From Clostridia bacterium (lineage in GTDB: Bacteria > Bacillota > Clostridia > Christensenellales > CAG-138), in contig JAFYOP010000010.1 of NCBI GenBank assembly GCA_017547885.1, positions 48,594 through 112,593 of the forward strand: 64,000 nt of DNA, read 5' to 3'. Positions 37,045 to 44,985 of this stretch are shown piece by piece (the first letter of the stretch is position 1; each line of letters opens with the position of its first letter). The notes beneath the pieces are model-generated. The model saw only the letters and a program-made list of their open reading frames with translations. It was not told the origin of the DNA and did not search any database. A program made the translations under genes and the position numbers.

Positions 37045-37452
37045 ATGGAGCTGAGCAAAAACACAAAGCTGATAGTGCTGCTGGTTGCGGCGCTGCTGAT
37101 AGTGTGCGCGGTGCTGCTCAACGGCGCAGTTGCAGAGCAGAGCCCATACAGGGCGGCGGTGGAGGAGCTTACCGCCAGAGGCTATACCCTCAGCGAGGAT
37201 GACCTTTTTGACGTGGGACGCTTTGAAGACAGCACTATTGCTGAGGTGCTGGCGGGACAGGAGCTGTCCCAAGCCGTGGAGGCAGGCATTGCCGGGGGAT
37301 TCCCTTCCGATGTAAACGCCCGCGGAAGCATAAACATGCTGCTTCTAACCATGGAAAATCAGGACATAATCACAATATTCCTAAGGGACGGAAAGATAGA
37401 GCTGTGCTTTGTTCAGCGGCTGGATGACAGCGCTGTTCGCCCACTTTCATAA
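37045..37452 (+). CDS. Small single-pass membrane protein of unknown function between ecfT and truA
   Basis: 135 residues: a signal-anchor helix at about 8-30 (LIVLLVAALLIVCAVLLNGA) and an extracytoplasmic domain with no motif I recognise (TARGYTLSEDDLFDVGRFED). It starts 1 nt after the ecfT stop, so it is co-translated with the ECF module. It has no internal Cys pairs or repeats. Not an S-component, because only one helix is present. Confidence 0.75.
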   Translation: MELSKNTKLIVLLVAALLIVCAVLLNGAVAEQSPYRAAVEELTARGYTLSEDDLFDVGRFEDSTIAEVLAGQELSQAVEAGIAGGFPSDVNARGSINMLLLTMENQDIITIFLRDGKIELCFVQRLDDSAVRPLS

Positions 37453-37476
37453 AGCAAAACCTATAAGGGGGAGCCT

Positions 37477-38238
37477 ATGCCAAGGATACGCCTTATAATT
37501 CAATACGACGGCACAAACTACGTGGGCTGGCAGACCCAGCCCAACGGCATTGCCGTGCAGGAAGTGATAGAAAAGGAACTTGAAAAGCTCACCGGTACAC
37601 GTCCTGCGCTGCATGCATCGGGCCGCACGGACAGCGGGGTGCATGCCCTTGCTCAGGTGGCGCACTTTGATACAGACAGCCGTATCCCCGCGGAAAAATT
37701 CTGCTATGCCCTCAATGTGGGGCTGCCTCGGGATATACGCATACTGCACAGCGACGAAGCGGAGGGGTTCCATTCCCGCTTTGATGTTATAAAAAAGCAC
37801 TATCGCTACACCGTAAACAACGGCCCCCATGCCGGGGCATTCGACAGAAACACAGCACTTCACTATCATTATCATCTGGACCAAAACAAAATGCAGCGGG
37901 CGGCAGATGCCCTCATAGGGGAGCATGATTTTGCCGCGTTCAAATCCACCGGAACAGACCTTGAAAGCACAGTACGCACCATATATTCGGCCAAATGGAG
38001 CAGGGAAGGGAATACCCTGCGCTTTGACATATCCGGCAGCGGATTTATGTATAACATGGTGCGCATAATTGTGGGCACAATGCTGGAAATAGGCTCGGGA
38101 CGGCGGGATGAGGACTCCATAGCCAAAGCCATACAGAGCAAAAACCGCTCGGACGCCGGTGCCACAGCTCCTGCCCATGGGCTTATGCTTTATCGGGTAG
38201 AGTATCCAACGCTGGACACCTTGGATTTTGCGAGGTAA
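37477..38238 (+). CDS. truA: tRNA pseudouridine(38-40) synthase TruA
   Basis: 253 residues, standard. YDGTNYVGWQTQPNGIAVQE at the N-terminus; catalytic Asp in ASGRTDSGVHALAQVAHF (about residue 52); HDFAAFKSTGTDLESTVRTI and the C-terminal GSGFMYNMVRIIVGTMLEIG. Modifies the tRNA anticodon stem. GGGGGAG upstream; 24 nt after the small membrane protein, in the usual ecfT-truA neighbourhood of Firmicutes. Confidence 0.97.
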   Translation: MPRIRLIIQYDGTNYVGWQTQPNGIAVQEVIEKELEKLTGTRPALHASGRTDSGVHALAQVAHFDTDSRIPAEKFCYALNVGLPRDIRILHSDEAEGFHSRFDVIKKHYRYTVNNGPHAGAFDRNTALHYHYHLDQNKMQRAADALIGEHDFAAFKSTGTDLESTVRTIYSAKWSREGNTLRFDISGSGFMYNMVRIIVGTMLEIGSGRRDEDSIAKAIQSKNRSDAGATAPAHGLMLYRVEYPTLDTLDFAR

Positions 38239-38243
38239 ATTCA

Positions 38244-38726
38244 ATGCATGATGAGAAAAGTAAAAAAGCAATAATGGCGGGCATTATGTGTGCTGTAGTG
38301 GTGATAACCACTGTGTTTGCCGCCGTGCCCATCCCCGGAGTACAGGGCGCCTACGTTAATGCGGGGGATGCGGCGGTATACGCCTCAGCATTTCTGCTGG
38401 GCTGGCCATGGGGCGTAATGATTGCAGCTGCGGGTTCAGCCATTGCCGATCTGCTGCTGGGAAGCACCATGTATGCACCTGCCACGTTTATAATAAAGGG
38501 GCTTATGGCAATTATTTCAGCCCGGCTGCTTAAAAAAGGGAACCTGCGCGTGCTGAGGCTGCTGGCGGCAGGGCTTGTTATGGCAGCAGGTTATTTTGCC
38601 TATGAATGCCTTATCTATGGCTTGTCTGCAGCGGCGCTGTCGGTTCCTGCCAATCTTGTTCAGGCGGTACTGGGCGCAGTGCTGGGCTCCGTGATCATAA
38701 AGGGAATAGAAACACTGCAAAAATAA
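38244..38726 (+). CDS. Probable ECF transporter S-component (substrate-specificity subunit)
   Basis: 160 residues, about five to six hydrophobic segments. AVPIPGVQGAYVNAGDAAVY near residue 30 and GWPWGVMIAAAGSAIADLLLGS near residue 53 resemble the ECF riboflavin/thiamin-type S-component pattern (PF07155-like), including the small-residue helix 1 used to bind EcfT. GAGGT precedes the ATG, 6 nt after truA. Being in the ecfA1A2T operon it likely plugs into that module. The vitamin is unknown; no riboswitch is visible. Confidence 0.7.
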   Translation: MHDEKSKKAIMAGIMCAVVVITTVFAAVPIPGVQGAYVNAGDAAVYASAFLLGWPWGVMIAAAGSAIADLLLGSTMYAPATFIIKGLMAIISARLLKKGNLRVLRLLAAGLVMAAGYFAYECLIYGLSAAALSVPANLVQAVLGAVLGSVIIKGIETLQK

Positions 38727-38740
38727 AGGGGAAGTATTAA

Positions 38741-40075
38741 ATGGATTTTATCCAGTATGTTATAGTGCTGCTGCTGATGGCGGCGGTGACGCTGCTTACG
38801 GTTTTGCTGGTGCGCCAGAGCCGCATAGAGGACAGGCTTGAGGAAAAGCTGTTGGACCGCATAGAGGAAGACCACCGGGAGCTTCGCATGGAGATGACGG
38901 ATTCCGTGCAGAAGAACATCCGTGCGCTGGGTACGCTTATTGCGGAAGGTCAGCAGAATTCCTTCCGTGCCCAGGGAGACAGAATGGCTCAGCTGCAGCG
39001 GGGCGTAAGCGATATGGCGGTGCAGATGGAGCACAGGCTTAAGACCTCCTCCATGGAAAGCGAGCAGAAGCTTGAAAACATACGCTCCACCATGGAAAAG
39101 AGGCTGGGCGCCATACAGACCGACAACAATGCCCGCTTGGACGAGATGCGCCGCATAGTGGACGAAAAGCTGCAGAAAACCCTGGACGAGAGGATGACAC
39201 AGTCCTTCCAGCTGGTAAACGAGCGGCTGGAGCAGGTGTATAAAGGCCTTGGCGAGATGCAGAGCCTTGCGGTGGGCGTGGGCGACCTGAAGAGGGTGCT
39301 TACCAACGTAAAGACCCGCGGTATCTTAGGCGAGGTACAGCTCAGCGCAATACTTGAGGATATACTCACCCCCGACCAGTATGAAGTAAACTGCGCAACA
39401 TCCCCCAAGGGAAGAGAGCGGGTGGAGTTTGCGGTAAAGCTGCCTGCCGAGGATGGGGGATATGTGCTGCTGCCCATAGACTCAAAGTTCCCCGTGGACG
39501 CATATAACGACCTTATGGGTGCATACGACAGCGCAAGCCCGGAGCGGGTAAGTGCCGCGGCTGAGGCGCTGAAGGCTCGCATACGCGGCTTTGCCAAGGA
39601 TATACGGGATAAATACATAGACCCGCCCTATACCACGGAGTTTGGCATAATGTTCCTGCCTACAGAGGGCCTTTATGCGGAGGCTGTAAAGCTGGGCCTT
39701 GTGGAGCGGCTTCAGAGGGAATATCGCATCAGCATAGCGGGCCCCAGCATAATGGCGGCGCTGCTCAACAGCCTGCAGATGGGCTTCAGGAGCGTGGCTA
39801 TACAAAAGCGCAGCGGCGAGGTATGGAAGGTGCTGTCCGCGGTAAAGACAGAGTTCGGCAGGTTTGAAGAGGTACTGACCCATACCCAGAAGCAGCTGGT
39901 CAAGGCAAATGAGGACCTGGATAAGCTTATCGGCGTAAGGACGAGACAGATACGCTCCAGCCTGAGAAGGGTAACCGAAATGCCCGAGATGGAAAGCAGA
40001 CTGTATCTTCCCATGGACATGGACGAAGTATTTGCGGAGTCATCCGCATATGATAACGGAACACAAACAGAATAA
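38741..40075 (+). CDS. rmuC: DNA recombination protein RmuC homologue
   Basis: 444 residues. N-terminal membrane anchor (residues about 6-26), long coiled coil (about 30-185), then the RmuC nuclease-like domain: NVKTRGILGEVQLSAILEDI, VEFAVKLPAEDGGYVLLPID, SKFPVDAY, and the C-terminal EVWKVLSAVKTEFGRFEEVL. E. coli RmuC limits inversions at short repeats; the biochemical activity is not established. Begins 14 nt after the S-component. Confidence 0.93.
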   Translation: MDFIQYVIVLLLMAAVTLLTVLLVRQSRIEDRLEEKLLDRIEEDHRELRMEMTDSVQKNIRALGTLIAEGQQNSFRAQGDRMAQLQRGVSDMAVQMEHRLKTSSMESEQKLENIRSTMEKRLGAIQTDNNARLDEMRRIVDEKLQKTLDERMTQSFQLVNERLEQVYKGLGEMQSLAVGVGDLKRVLTNVKTRGILGEVQLSAILEDILTPDQYEVNCATSPKGRERVEFAVKLPAEDGGYVLLPIDSKFPVDAYNDLMGAYDSASPERVSAAAEALKARIRGFAKDIRDKYIDPPYTTEFGIMFLPTEGLYAEAVKLGLVERLQREYRISIAGPSIMAALLNSLQMGFRSVAIQKRSGEVWKVLSAVKTEFGRFEEVLTHTQKQLVKANEDLDKLIGVRTRQIRSSLRRVTEMPEMESRLYLPMDMDEVFAESSAYDNGTQTE

Positions 40076-40093
40076 AATAAGGAGGAAACACAC

Positions 40094-40798
40094 ATGAGCA
40101 TCCCTACTCCCCACATTAAGGCAAAGCCCGAAGATTTTGCCCCCACCGTACTTATGCCCGGCGATCCTTTGAGATCCAAGTTCATCGCCGAGACCTTCCT
40201 TGAGGACGCAGTGCTTGTGAACAACGTCCGCGGCGTGCAGGGCTATACCGGCACCTACAAGGGAAAGAAGGTAAGCGTGATGGCCAGCGGCATGGGCATG
40301 CCTTCCATGGGCATATACTCCTATGAGCTGTTTAATTTCTTTGGCGTTGAGAATATCATACGCATTGGCTCCGCAGGCGCCCTGCATGCGGATATTCCTC
40401 TGCGCAGCCTTGTGATCGGCATGAGCACCAGCTACAATTCCACCTTTGCCGGCCAGTATCAGCTGCCCGGAATCTACGCCCCCACCGCCAGCTTCAAGCT
40501 GCTCAGGAGCGCAGTGGATACAGCGGAAAAGCTGGGCATGGATTACCGCGTTGGCAATATCCTCTCCAATGATCTTTTCTATGACGATGGCAACCGCGGC
40601 CTTGAATGGCAGAAGATGGGAGTGCTGGCGGTGGAAATGGAAGCAGCCGCGCTCTATATGAACGCTGCCCGCGCAGGCAAGAACGCCCTTGCTATCTGCA
40701 CCATCTCCGACAACATCGTAACCGGTGAGGAATGCACCGCAGAGGAGCGTCAGAACTCCTTTACCCAGATGATGGAGCTTGCACTGACAATTGCATAA
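40094..40798 (+). CDS. deoD: Purine nucleoside phosphorylase, DeoD type
   Basis: 234 residues, standard for the hexameric enzyme that splits purine (deoxy)ribonucleosides with phosphate. [20 protein letters not shown] (phosphate-binding Gly/Arg), [20 protein letters not shown], and [16 protein letters not shown] for the ribose/base site; [20 protein letters not shown] at the C-terminus. AAGGAGG upstream. A nucleoside-type importer (BMP system) lies 4 kb downstream and could feed it. Confidence 0.96.
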   Translation: MSIPTPHIKAKPEDFAPTVLMPGDPLRSKFIAETFLEDAVLVNNVRGVQGYTGTYKGKKVSVMASGMGMPSMGIYSYELFNFFGVENIIRIGSAGALHADIPLRSLVIGMSTSYNSTFAGQYQLPGIYAPTASFKLLRSAVDTAEKLGMDYRVGNILSNDLFYDDGNRGLEWQKMGVLAVEMEAAALYMNAARAGKNALAICTISDNIVTGEECTAEERQNSFTQMMELALTIA

Positions 40799-40839
40799 AA
40801 ATATTTTTTTGATAAATACAAATTTTTTGTGGAATCCAC

Positions 40840-40868
40840 TTTACATTCGTTAAAAAAAAAGCTAAACT
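40840..40868 (+). promoter_or_regulatory. Predicted promoter of the fold-type II PLP enzyme gene
   Basis: TTTACA (40840-40845), 17-nt spacer, TAAACT (40863-40868). A small perfect dyad GTGGA-A-TCCAC (40829-40839) abuts the -35 and might be an operator. The 148-bp intergenic stretch is otherwise A/T-rich with no hairpin terminator visible for deoD. Confidence 0.45.
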
Positions 40869-40946
40869 TATACTATCAGAAAAACACAGTGTAATAGTTC
40901 ATCCACAAATCTCAAAAACAAAAAAATATTATAAGAGGAGCAGACC

Positions 40947-42419
40947 ATGATAAATCTTGAAAAGAACAATGAACAGCTTCAGCACAATATTCAGGTAGCC
41001 CGTGAGCACAAGATAGTTCTGCCCACCTTTGCCCAGATGAAGGATCCTTCCCTCATCCCCGACAAGGTAAAGAAAGCACTTAAGAACGTAGGCCTCTGGG
41101 ATGTAGATCCCCTCAACCTTTTCAGGATCACCTGGCACAATGAGCCCACCATGGAAGGCGGCACCTATGGCGGCGTAAACTACATCGAGATCCCCTCCTG
41201 CCTCAGCGGCGTGGATGCCCGTATCGTAGTTATGATCGGCAAGTGGTTCCCCACCGGCTGCCACAAGGTTGGCGCTTCCTACGGCTGTCTGGTACCCCGT
41301 CTGGTAACCGGTCAGTTCGACGCTACCTACCATAAGGCTGTATGGCCCTCCACCGGCAACTACTGCCGCGGCGGCGCCTTCAACTCCAAGCTCCTCTCCT
41401 GCGACAGCGTAGCTATTCTGCCTGCCGAGATGAGCAAAGAGCGCTTTGACTGGCTCAGCAACATTGCCGGCGAAGTTATCGCCACCCCCGGCTGCGAGTC
41501 CAACGTTAAGGAAATCTTCGACAAGACCTGGGAGCTGCGCAACACCCGTGAGGACGTTGTTATCTTCAACCAGTTCGAAGAAATGGGCAACTGCGTATGG
41601 CATTACCACGTAACCGGCAACGCCATCGCCGAAGTATACGAGTCCATCAAGACCGAGAACTCCCGCTTTGCAGGCGCTTGCTTCACCTCCGGTTCCGCAG
41701 GCACCATGAGCGCAGGCGATCTGCTTAAGGAAAAGTATCCCAACTCCAAGCTGGCAGTTGGCGAAGCTCTCCAGTGCCCCACTCTGCTGAACAACGGCTT
41801 TGGCGGACACCGCATCGAGGGTATCGGCGACAAACACGTACCCTGGATCCACAACGTAAAGAATACCGACATGGTCATTGCCATTGATGACGATGATTCC
41901 CAGAACCTGCTCCGCCTCTTCAACAGCGAAGAGGGCAAGAAGTACCTGATCGAAAAGCAGGGCATCCCCGCCGAGACCGTAGAAAAGCTGAGCTTCCTTG
42001 GTATTTCCGGTATCGCCAACGTACTGTGCTGCATCAAGTTCGCCAAGTACTATGAGCTGACTTCTGATGACGTAGTAGCCACCGTTGCTACCGACTCCGC
42101 CATCATGTATACCAGCCGTATCGACGAGCTGAACGAGCAGCAGGGCGCATACAGCGAGCTTGCCGCCGCCGTAGACTACGCACAGCACCTCAAGGGCATC
42201 CGCACCGACAACATGCAGGAGCTCACCTACGAGGACCGCAAGCGCGTACACAACCTCAAGTACTACACCTGGGTTGAGCAGCAGGGCAAGACCTACGAAG
42301 AGATCAACCAGCAGTGGTACGATGAGCACTACTGGACCGACATGCATGCTCAGGCAGATGAAATGGATAAGCTCATCGAAGAGTTCAACGCTGCCACCGG
42401 CGTTCTCGAGAGCCTGTAA
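40947..42419 (+). CDS. Fold-type II PLP-dependent enzyme of unknown substrate (cysteine synthase/threonine synthase superfamily)
   Basis: 490 residues. FPTGCHKVGASYGCLVPRLV has a candidate PLP Lys in HKVGAS, corresponding to the S/N-x-K of tryptophan-synthase-beta-like enzymes; AVWPSTGNYCRGGAFNSKLL matches the substrate loop STGN; FTSGSAGTMSAGDLLKEKYP is the phosphate-gripping Gly loop. An N-terminal arm and a C-terminal 110-residue segment exceed the catalytic core. The reaction is not determinable; a lyase or beta-replacement acting on an amino acid is likely. AGAGGAG upstream; highly biased codon use suggests strong expression. Confidence 0.85.
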   Translation: MINLEKNNEQLQHNIQVAREHKIVLPTFAQMKDPSLIPDKVKKALKNVGLWDVDPLNLFRITWHNEPTMEGGTYGGVNYIEIPSCLSGVDARIVVMIGKWFPTGCHKVGASYGCLVPRLVTGQFDATYHKAVWPSTGNYCRGGAFNSKLLSCDSVAILPAEMSKERFDWLSNIAGEVIATPGCESNVKEIFDKTWELRNTREDVVIFNQFEEMGNCVWHYHVTGNAIAEVYESIKTENSRFAGACFTSGSAGTMSAGDLLKEKYPNSKLAVGEALQCPTLLNNGFGGHRIEGIGDKHVPWIHNVKNTDMVIAIDDDDSQNLLRLFNSEEGKKYLIEKQGIPAETVEKLSFLGISGIANVLCCIKFAKYYELTSDDVVATVATDSAIMYTSRIDELNEQQGAYSELAAAVDYAQHLKGIRTDNMQELTYEDRKRVHNLKYYTWVEQQGKTYEEINQQWYDEHYWTDMHAQADEMDKLIEEFNAATGVLESL

Positions 42420-42434
42420 TTCAACACATAACAC

Positions 42435-42463
42435 AAAGGCGGCCGCTGTATGTGGCCGTCTTT
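42435..42463 (+). other. Hairpin following the PLP enzyme gene
   Basis: AAAGGCGGCC (42435-42444) pairs with GGCCGTCTTT (42454-42463), ten pairs with one G-T. Only three T follow within the stem, so it may add to the stronger terminator just downstream. Confidence 0.55.
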
Positions 42464-42480
42464 GGAAAAGGCAAAACAAT

Positions 42481-42512
42481 ACCGGCGGGTTTACCGCCCG
42501 CCGGTCATTTTT
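42481..42512. terminator. Terminator between convergent PLP enzyme and acyltransferase-like genes
   Basis: ACCGGCGGG (42481-42489) pairs with CCCGCCGGT (42497-42505), then CATTTTT on the plus side. On the minus side the stem is followed by ATTGTTTT, so it can serve both convergent genes. Confidence 0.8.
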
Positions 42513-42532
42513 AAACAATCAAATCCGATTTA

Positions 42533-43441
42533 TTATTTTTCCTTTTTGATCTTAAGCTTTCTCTTTGGAACGCCGTCATCGATAGGCAAGCTCTCGGGAG
42601 CTGTCATAAGCAGCTCGGGGTCGTTCAGCAGCCTTCTGAGCACCTTCATGGCGCTGGCATAGTATTCGCCGTCGCAGATGCGCTCATCCGTTACAAACTT
42701 CAGCCCAACAAATCGCTTTTCTACCCTTTCGCCGTTGGGGCCTACGGTATGGAACTTATGCTTGGTGCCCATGGCAACAAAGAAGGAGCAGGTGCCAAAC
42801 TCATACAGGTGATGGTAGATGGGGCCGATGCCCACAGAGCCAACGTTGGTGAGGAATGCGCTGCAGTGGAAGGGGCTGAGCTTATTGATAAAGCGGGGGA
42901 GGATGCCGAGATTATCCATCCAGCGCACCAGCCATATTACAAACCTCAGCAGGAATGCGGGAATGTAGCCAAAGAGGCCGGCCAGCTTATCCATGTTGTT
43001 GTTGGCATCGTCGCTTATGTTTTCCTCCACGATGGAGTTCATTATGTTCACCACGTCGGGGAGTGTGGCATCGAGGGAAAACTCGGGCTTAACGTTGGTT
43101 TCCACGTTGCTCTGCTTTCTCTTGATAACCAGTGAAAGGCTGATGGTATTGCGGGCGTATATCTTATTCCACATGATAAAGCGGTTAAGATAGGGCTTTA
43201 CCGCGATCATCCTTATAATAGCCGCGATGATAACATGCATAAAGGTAAGGTCGGGCATATCCTCACGGTGTTTGCGGATGAATTTTTCGATATTTTCTAT
43301 GGGAATGTTTTCTTCGAACAGATTCTGTGAATCCATACGGGTGCGCATGATGAAGGGTATAACATTGAATACGGCATCTACGTTCCTTACCCGCCAGCCG
43401 TCATAGCGGTCTCCGAGGCCCTTTTTAAAAGTATCCTGCAT
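42533..43441 (-). CDS. Free-standing E2/CAT-like acyltransferase domain protein lacking the catalytic His
   Basis: 302 residues from ATG 43441 (GGAGG 4 nt upstream; the in-frame ATG at 43504 has no site). The whole protein resembles the catalytic domain of 2-oxoacid dehydrogenase E2/chloramphenicol acetyltransferase: FNVIPFIMRTRMDSQNLFEE, LTFMHVIIAAIIRMIAVKPY and the C-terminal VTDERICDGEYYASAMKVLR. The usual DHRxxDG active site reads DERICDG (residues 252-258), so the catalytic His is Glu253. There is no lipoyl or peripheral-subunit-binding domain and no E1 or E3 gene nearby. Function unknown. Confidence 0.8.
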   Translation of the reverse strand: MQDTFKKGLGDRYDGWRVRNVDAVFNVIPFIMRTRMDSQNLFEENIPIENIEKFIRKHREDMPDLTFMHVIIAAIIRMIAVKPYLNRFIMWNKIYARNTISLSLVIKRKQSNVETNVKPEFSLDATLPDVVNIMNSIVEENISDDANNNMDKLAGLFGYIPAFLLRFVIWLVRWMDNLGILPRFINKLSPFHCSAFLTNVGSVGIGPIYHHLYEFGTCSFFVAMGTKHKFHTVGPNGERVEKRFVGLKFVTDERICDGEYYASAMKVLRRLLNDPELLMTAPESLPIDDGVPKRKLKIKKEK

Positions 43442-43584
43442 ATATCCTCCCGAATAATGATATTCAACATTAAATTGCTTTAACGATTTGTTAAATTGTA
43501 GCATAATAAGACATTTTACTCAATAACCTTTGAAAATTTGAATTAATTTCCACATATATAAATCTATCAAGGAGCAATGGATAA

Positions 43585-44817
43585 ATGAAGCACATTTTAG
43601 GCTATCGCTGTACCATCTGCGGAAAAGAATTCCCCTATACCGAGCTTATGACCTGCCCCTGCTGCGGCGAAAAGGGCATACTGGATATAGTTTTTGACTA
43701 TGACTATATCAAAAAGAATACTCTTTCCCGTGAAATACTGGCAAACTGCCGGGATAACAGCATGTGGCGCTACAAGGCGCTTATGCCTCTTAAGGACAGG
43801 GATTTCTCTCCTTTCCTGAGAGTAGGCTGGACTCCTCTGTACAAGTCCAATCGCCTTGGCGATGAGCTGGGCCTTAAGGGTCTCTACATCAAGGATGATG
43901 GCATCAACCCCACCGCCTCCCTCAAGGACAGGGCCAGCGGCGTGGCGGTTGCCAAGGCCGTAGAGCTGGGGTATGATACCATTTCCTGCTCCTCTACCGG
44001 CAATGCCGCATCTTCCTGTGCGGGCAATGCAGCCCGTATGGGTATCAAAACCGTTATATTCGTGCCCAGCCGCGCCCCCGAGGGCAAGCTTGCTCAGCTG
44101 CTGGTATTCGGCGCAAAGGTAGTATCCGTTCTGGGAGACTACAAGGCCACATTTGACCTTTCCCGTGCCGCAATAGACAAATATGGCTGGTACAACCGCA
44201 ATGCGGGTATCAACCCCATACTTACCGAGGGCAAAAAGACCGTTGCGCTGGAGATTGCAGAGCAGCTCAACTGGCAGGTGACCGATTGGGTGGCCTGCTC
44301 CGTAGGCGATGGCTGCACCATCGGCGGCGTATACAATGGCTTTAACGATCTGTATCAGCTGGGCATGATAGACCGCATCCCCAAGATCCTTGGCGTACAG
44401 TCCACCGGCTGCTGCCCCTTTGTGGATGCTGCCCGTGAAGGCCGCGAGCTTATCCCCGCCGAGGAAAACACCTTGGCCGACTCCATCGCCGTAGGTGTAC
44501 CCCGCAATCCCAGAAAGGCGCTGCGTGCTGTTGAGGCCTCCGGCGGCGTATGGGTAGCGGTAAGCGACGAGCAGATACTGGACACCATGCGTGTACTTGG
44601 CCGCACCGAGGGCGTGTTTGGCGAACCCGCAGGCGTTACCGCCACCGCAGGTGTGCGTCAGGCCGTTGCAGACGGCATTATAAAGTCCAATGAGACCGTA
44701 ACCGTTATCAGCACCGGCAGCGGACTTAAGGACGTAAAGAACGCACTGAAGGCCGCAGGAAAGCCCACAATGTGCGAGCCCAGCCTGGATGCACTTGAGA
44801 AAAGCGGCATACTGTAA
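43585..44817 (+). CDS. thrC: Threonine synthase with N-terminal zinc ribbon
   Basis: 410 residues. N-terminal CTICGKEFPY and CPCCGEKGILDIVFDYDYIK form a rubredoxin-like zinc ribbon seen in a threonine synthase subgroup. The PLP domain has NPTASLKDRASGVAVAKAVE (Lys Schiff base), SCSSTGNAASSCAGNAARMG and VISTGSGLKDVKNALK. It converts O-phosphohomoserine to threonine. No other threonine pathway gene is adjacent, so a related PLP lyase role cannot be excluded. AAGGAG about 10 nt upstream. Confidence 0.88.
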   Translation: MKHILGYRCTICGKEFPYTELMTCPCCGEKGILDIVFDYDYIKKNTLSREILANCRDNSMWRYKALMPLKDRDFSPFLRVGWTPLYKSNRLGDELGLKGLYIKDDGINPTASLKDRASGVAVAKAVELGYDTISCSSTGNAASSCAGNAARMGIKTVIFVPSRAPEGKLAQLLVFGAKVVSVLGDYKATFDLSRAAIDKYGWYNRNAGINPILTEGKKTVALEIAEQLNWQVTDWVACSVGDGCTIGGVYNGFNDLYQLGMIDRIPKILGVQSTGCCPFVDAAREGRELIPAEENTLADSIAVGVPRNPRKALRAVEASGGVWVAVSDEQILDTMRVLGRTEGVFGEPAGVTATAGVRQAVADGIIKSNETVTVISTGSGLKDVKNALKAAGKPTMCEPSLDALEKSGIL

Positions 44818-44827
44818 AAAAATAACG

Positions 44828-44866
44828 ACATCGTTGGAAAAACAGAATATTGACACAGAACGATGT
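44828..44866. promoter_or_regulatory. Inverted repeat flanking a TTGACA upstream of the BMP transporter
   Basis: ACATCGTT (44828-44835) and AACGATGT (44859-44866) are perfect inverted 8-mers, 23 nt apart, with TTGACA (44850-44855) between them. No good -10 follows at 17 nt; a second small dyad GTATG-TAG-CATAC lies at 44881-44893. Candidate operator; function inferred. Confidence 0.35.
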
Positions 44867-44985
44867 TTGTAAGAAAATAAGTATGTAGCATACAATAATT
44901 GTTAGGCATATCTTTTATGGTTGCACGCCGCAAATCACATTCGGCTAAATATAAAGCAACAAACTTATAAGGAGGAAAAAACCAC

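Noticed and set aside
40929..42518. 529-codon minus-strand frame opposite the PLP enzyme
   Set aside because: Shadow frame; the plus-strand protein has clear PLP motifs.
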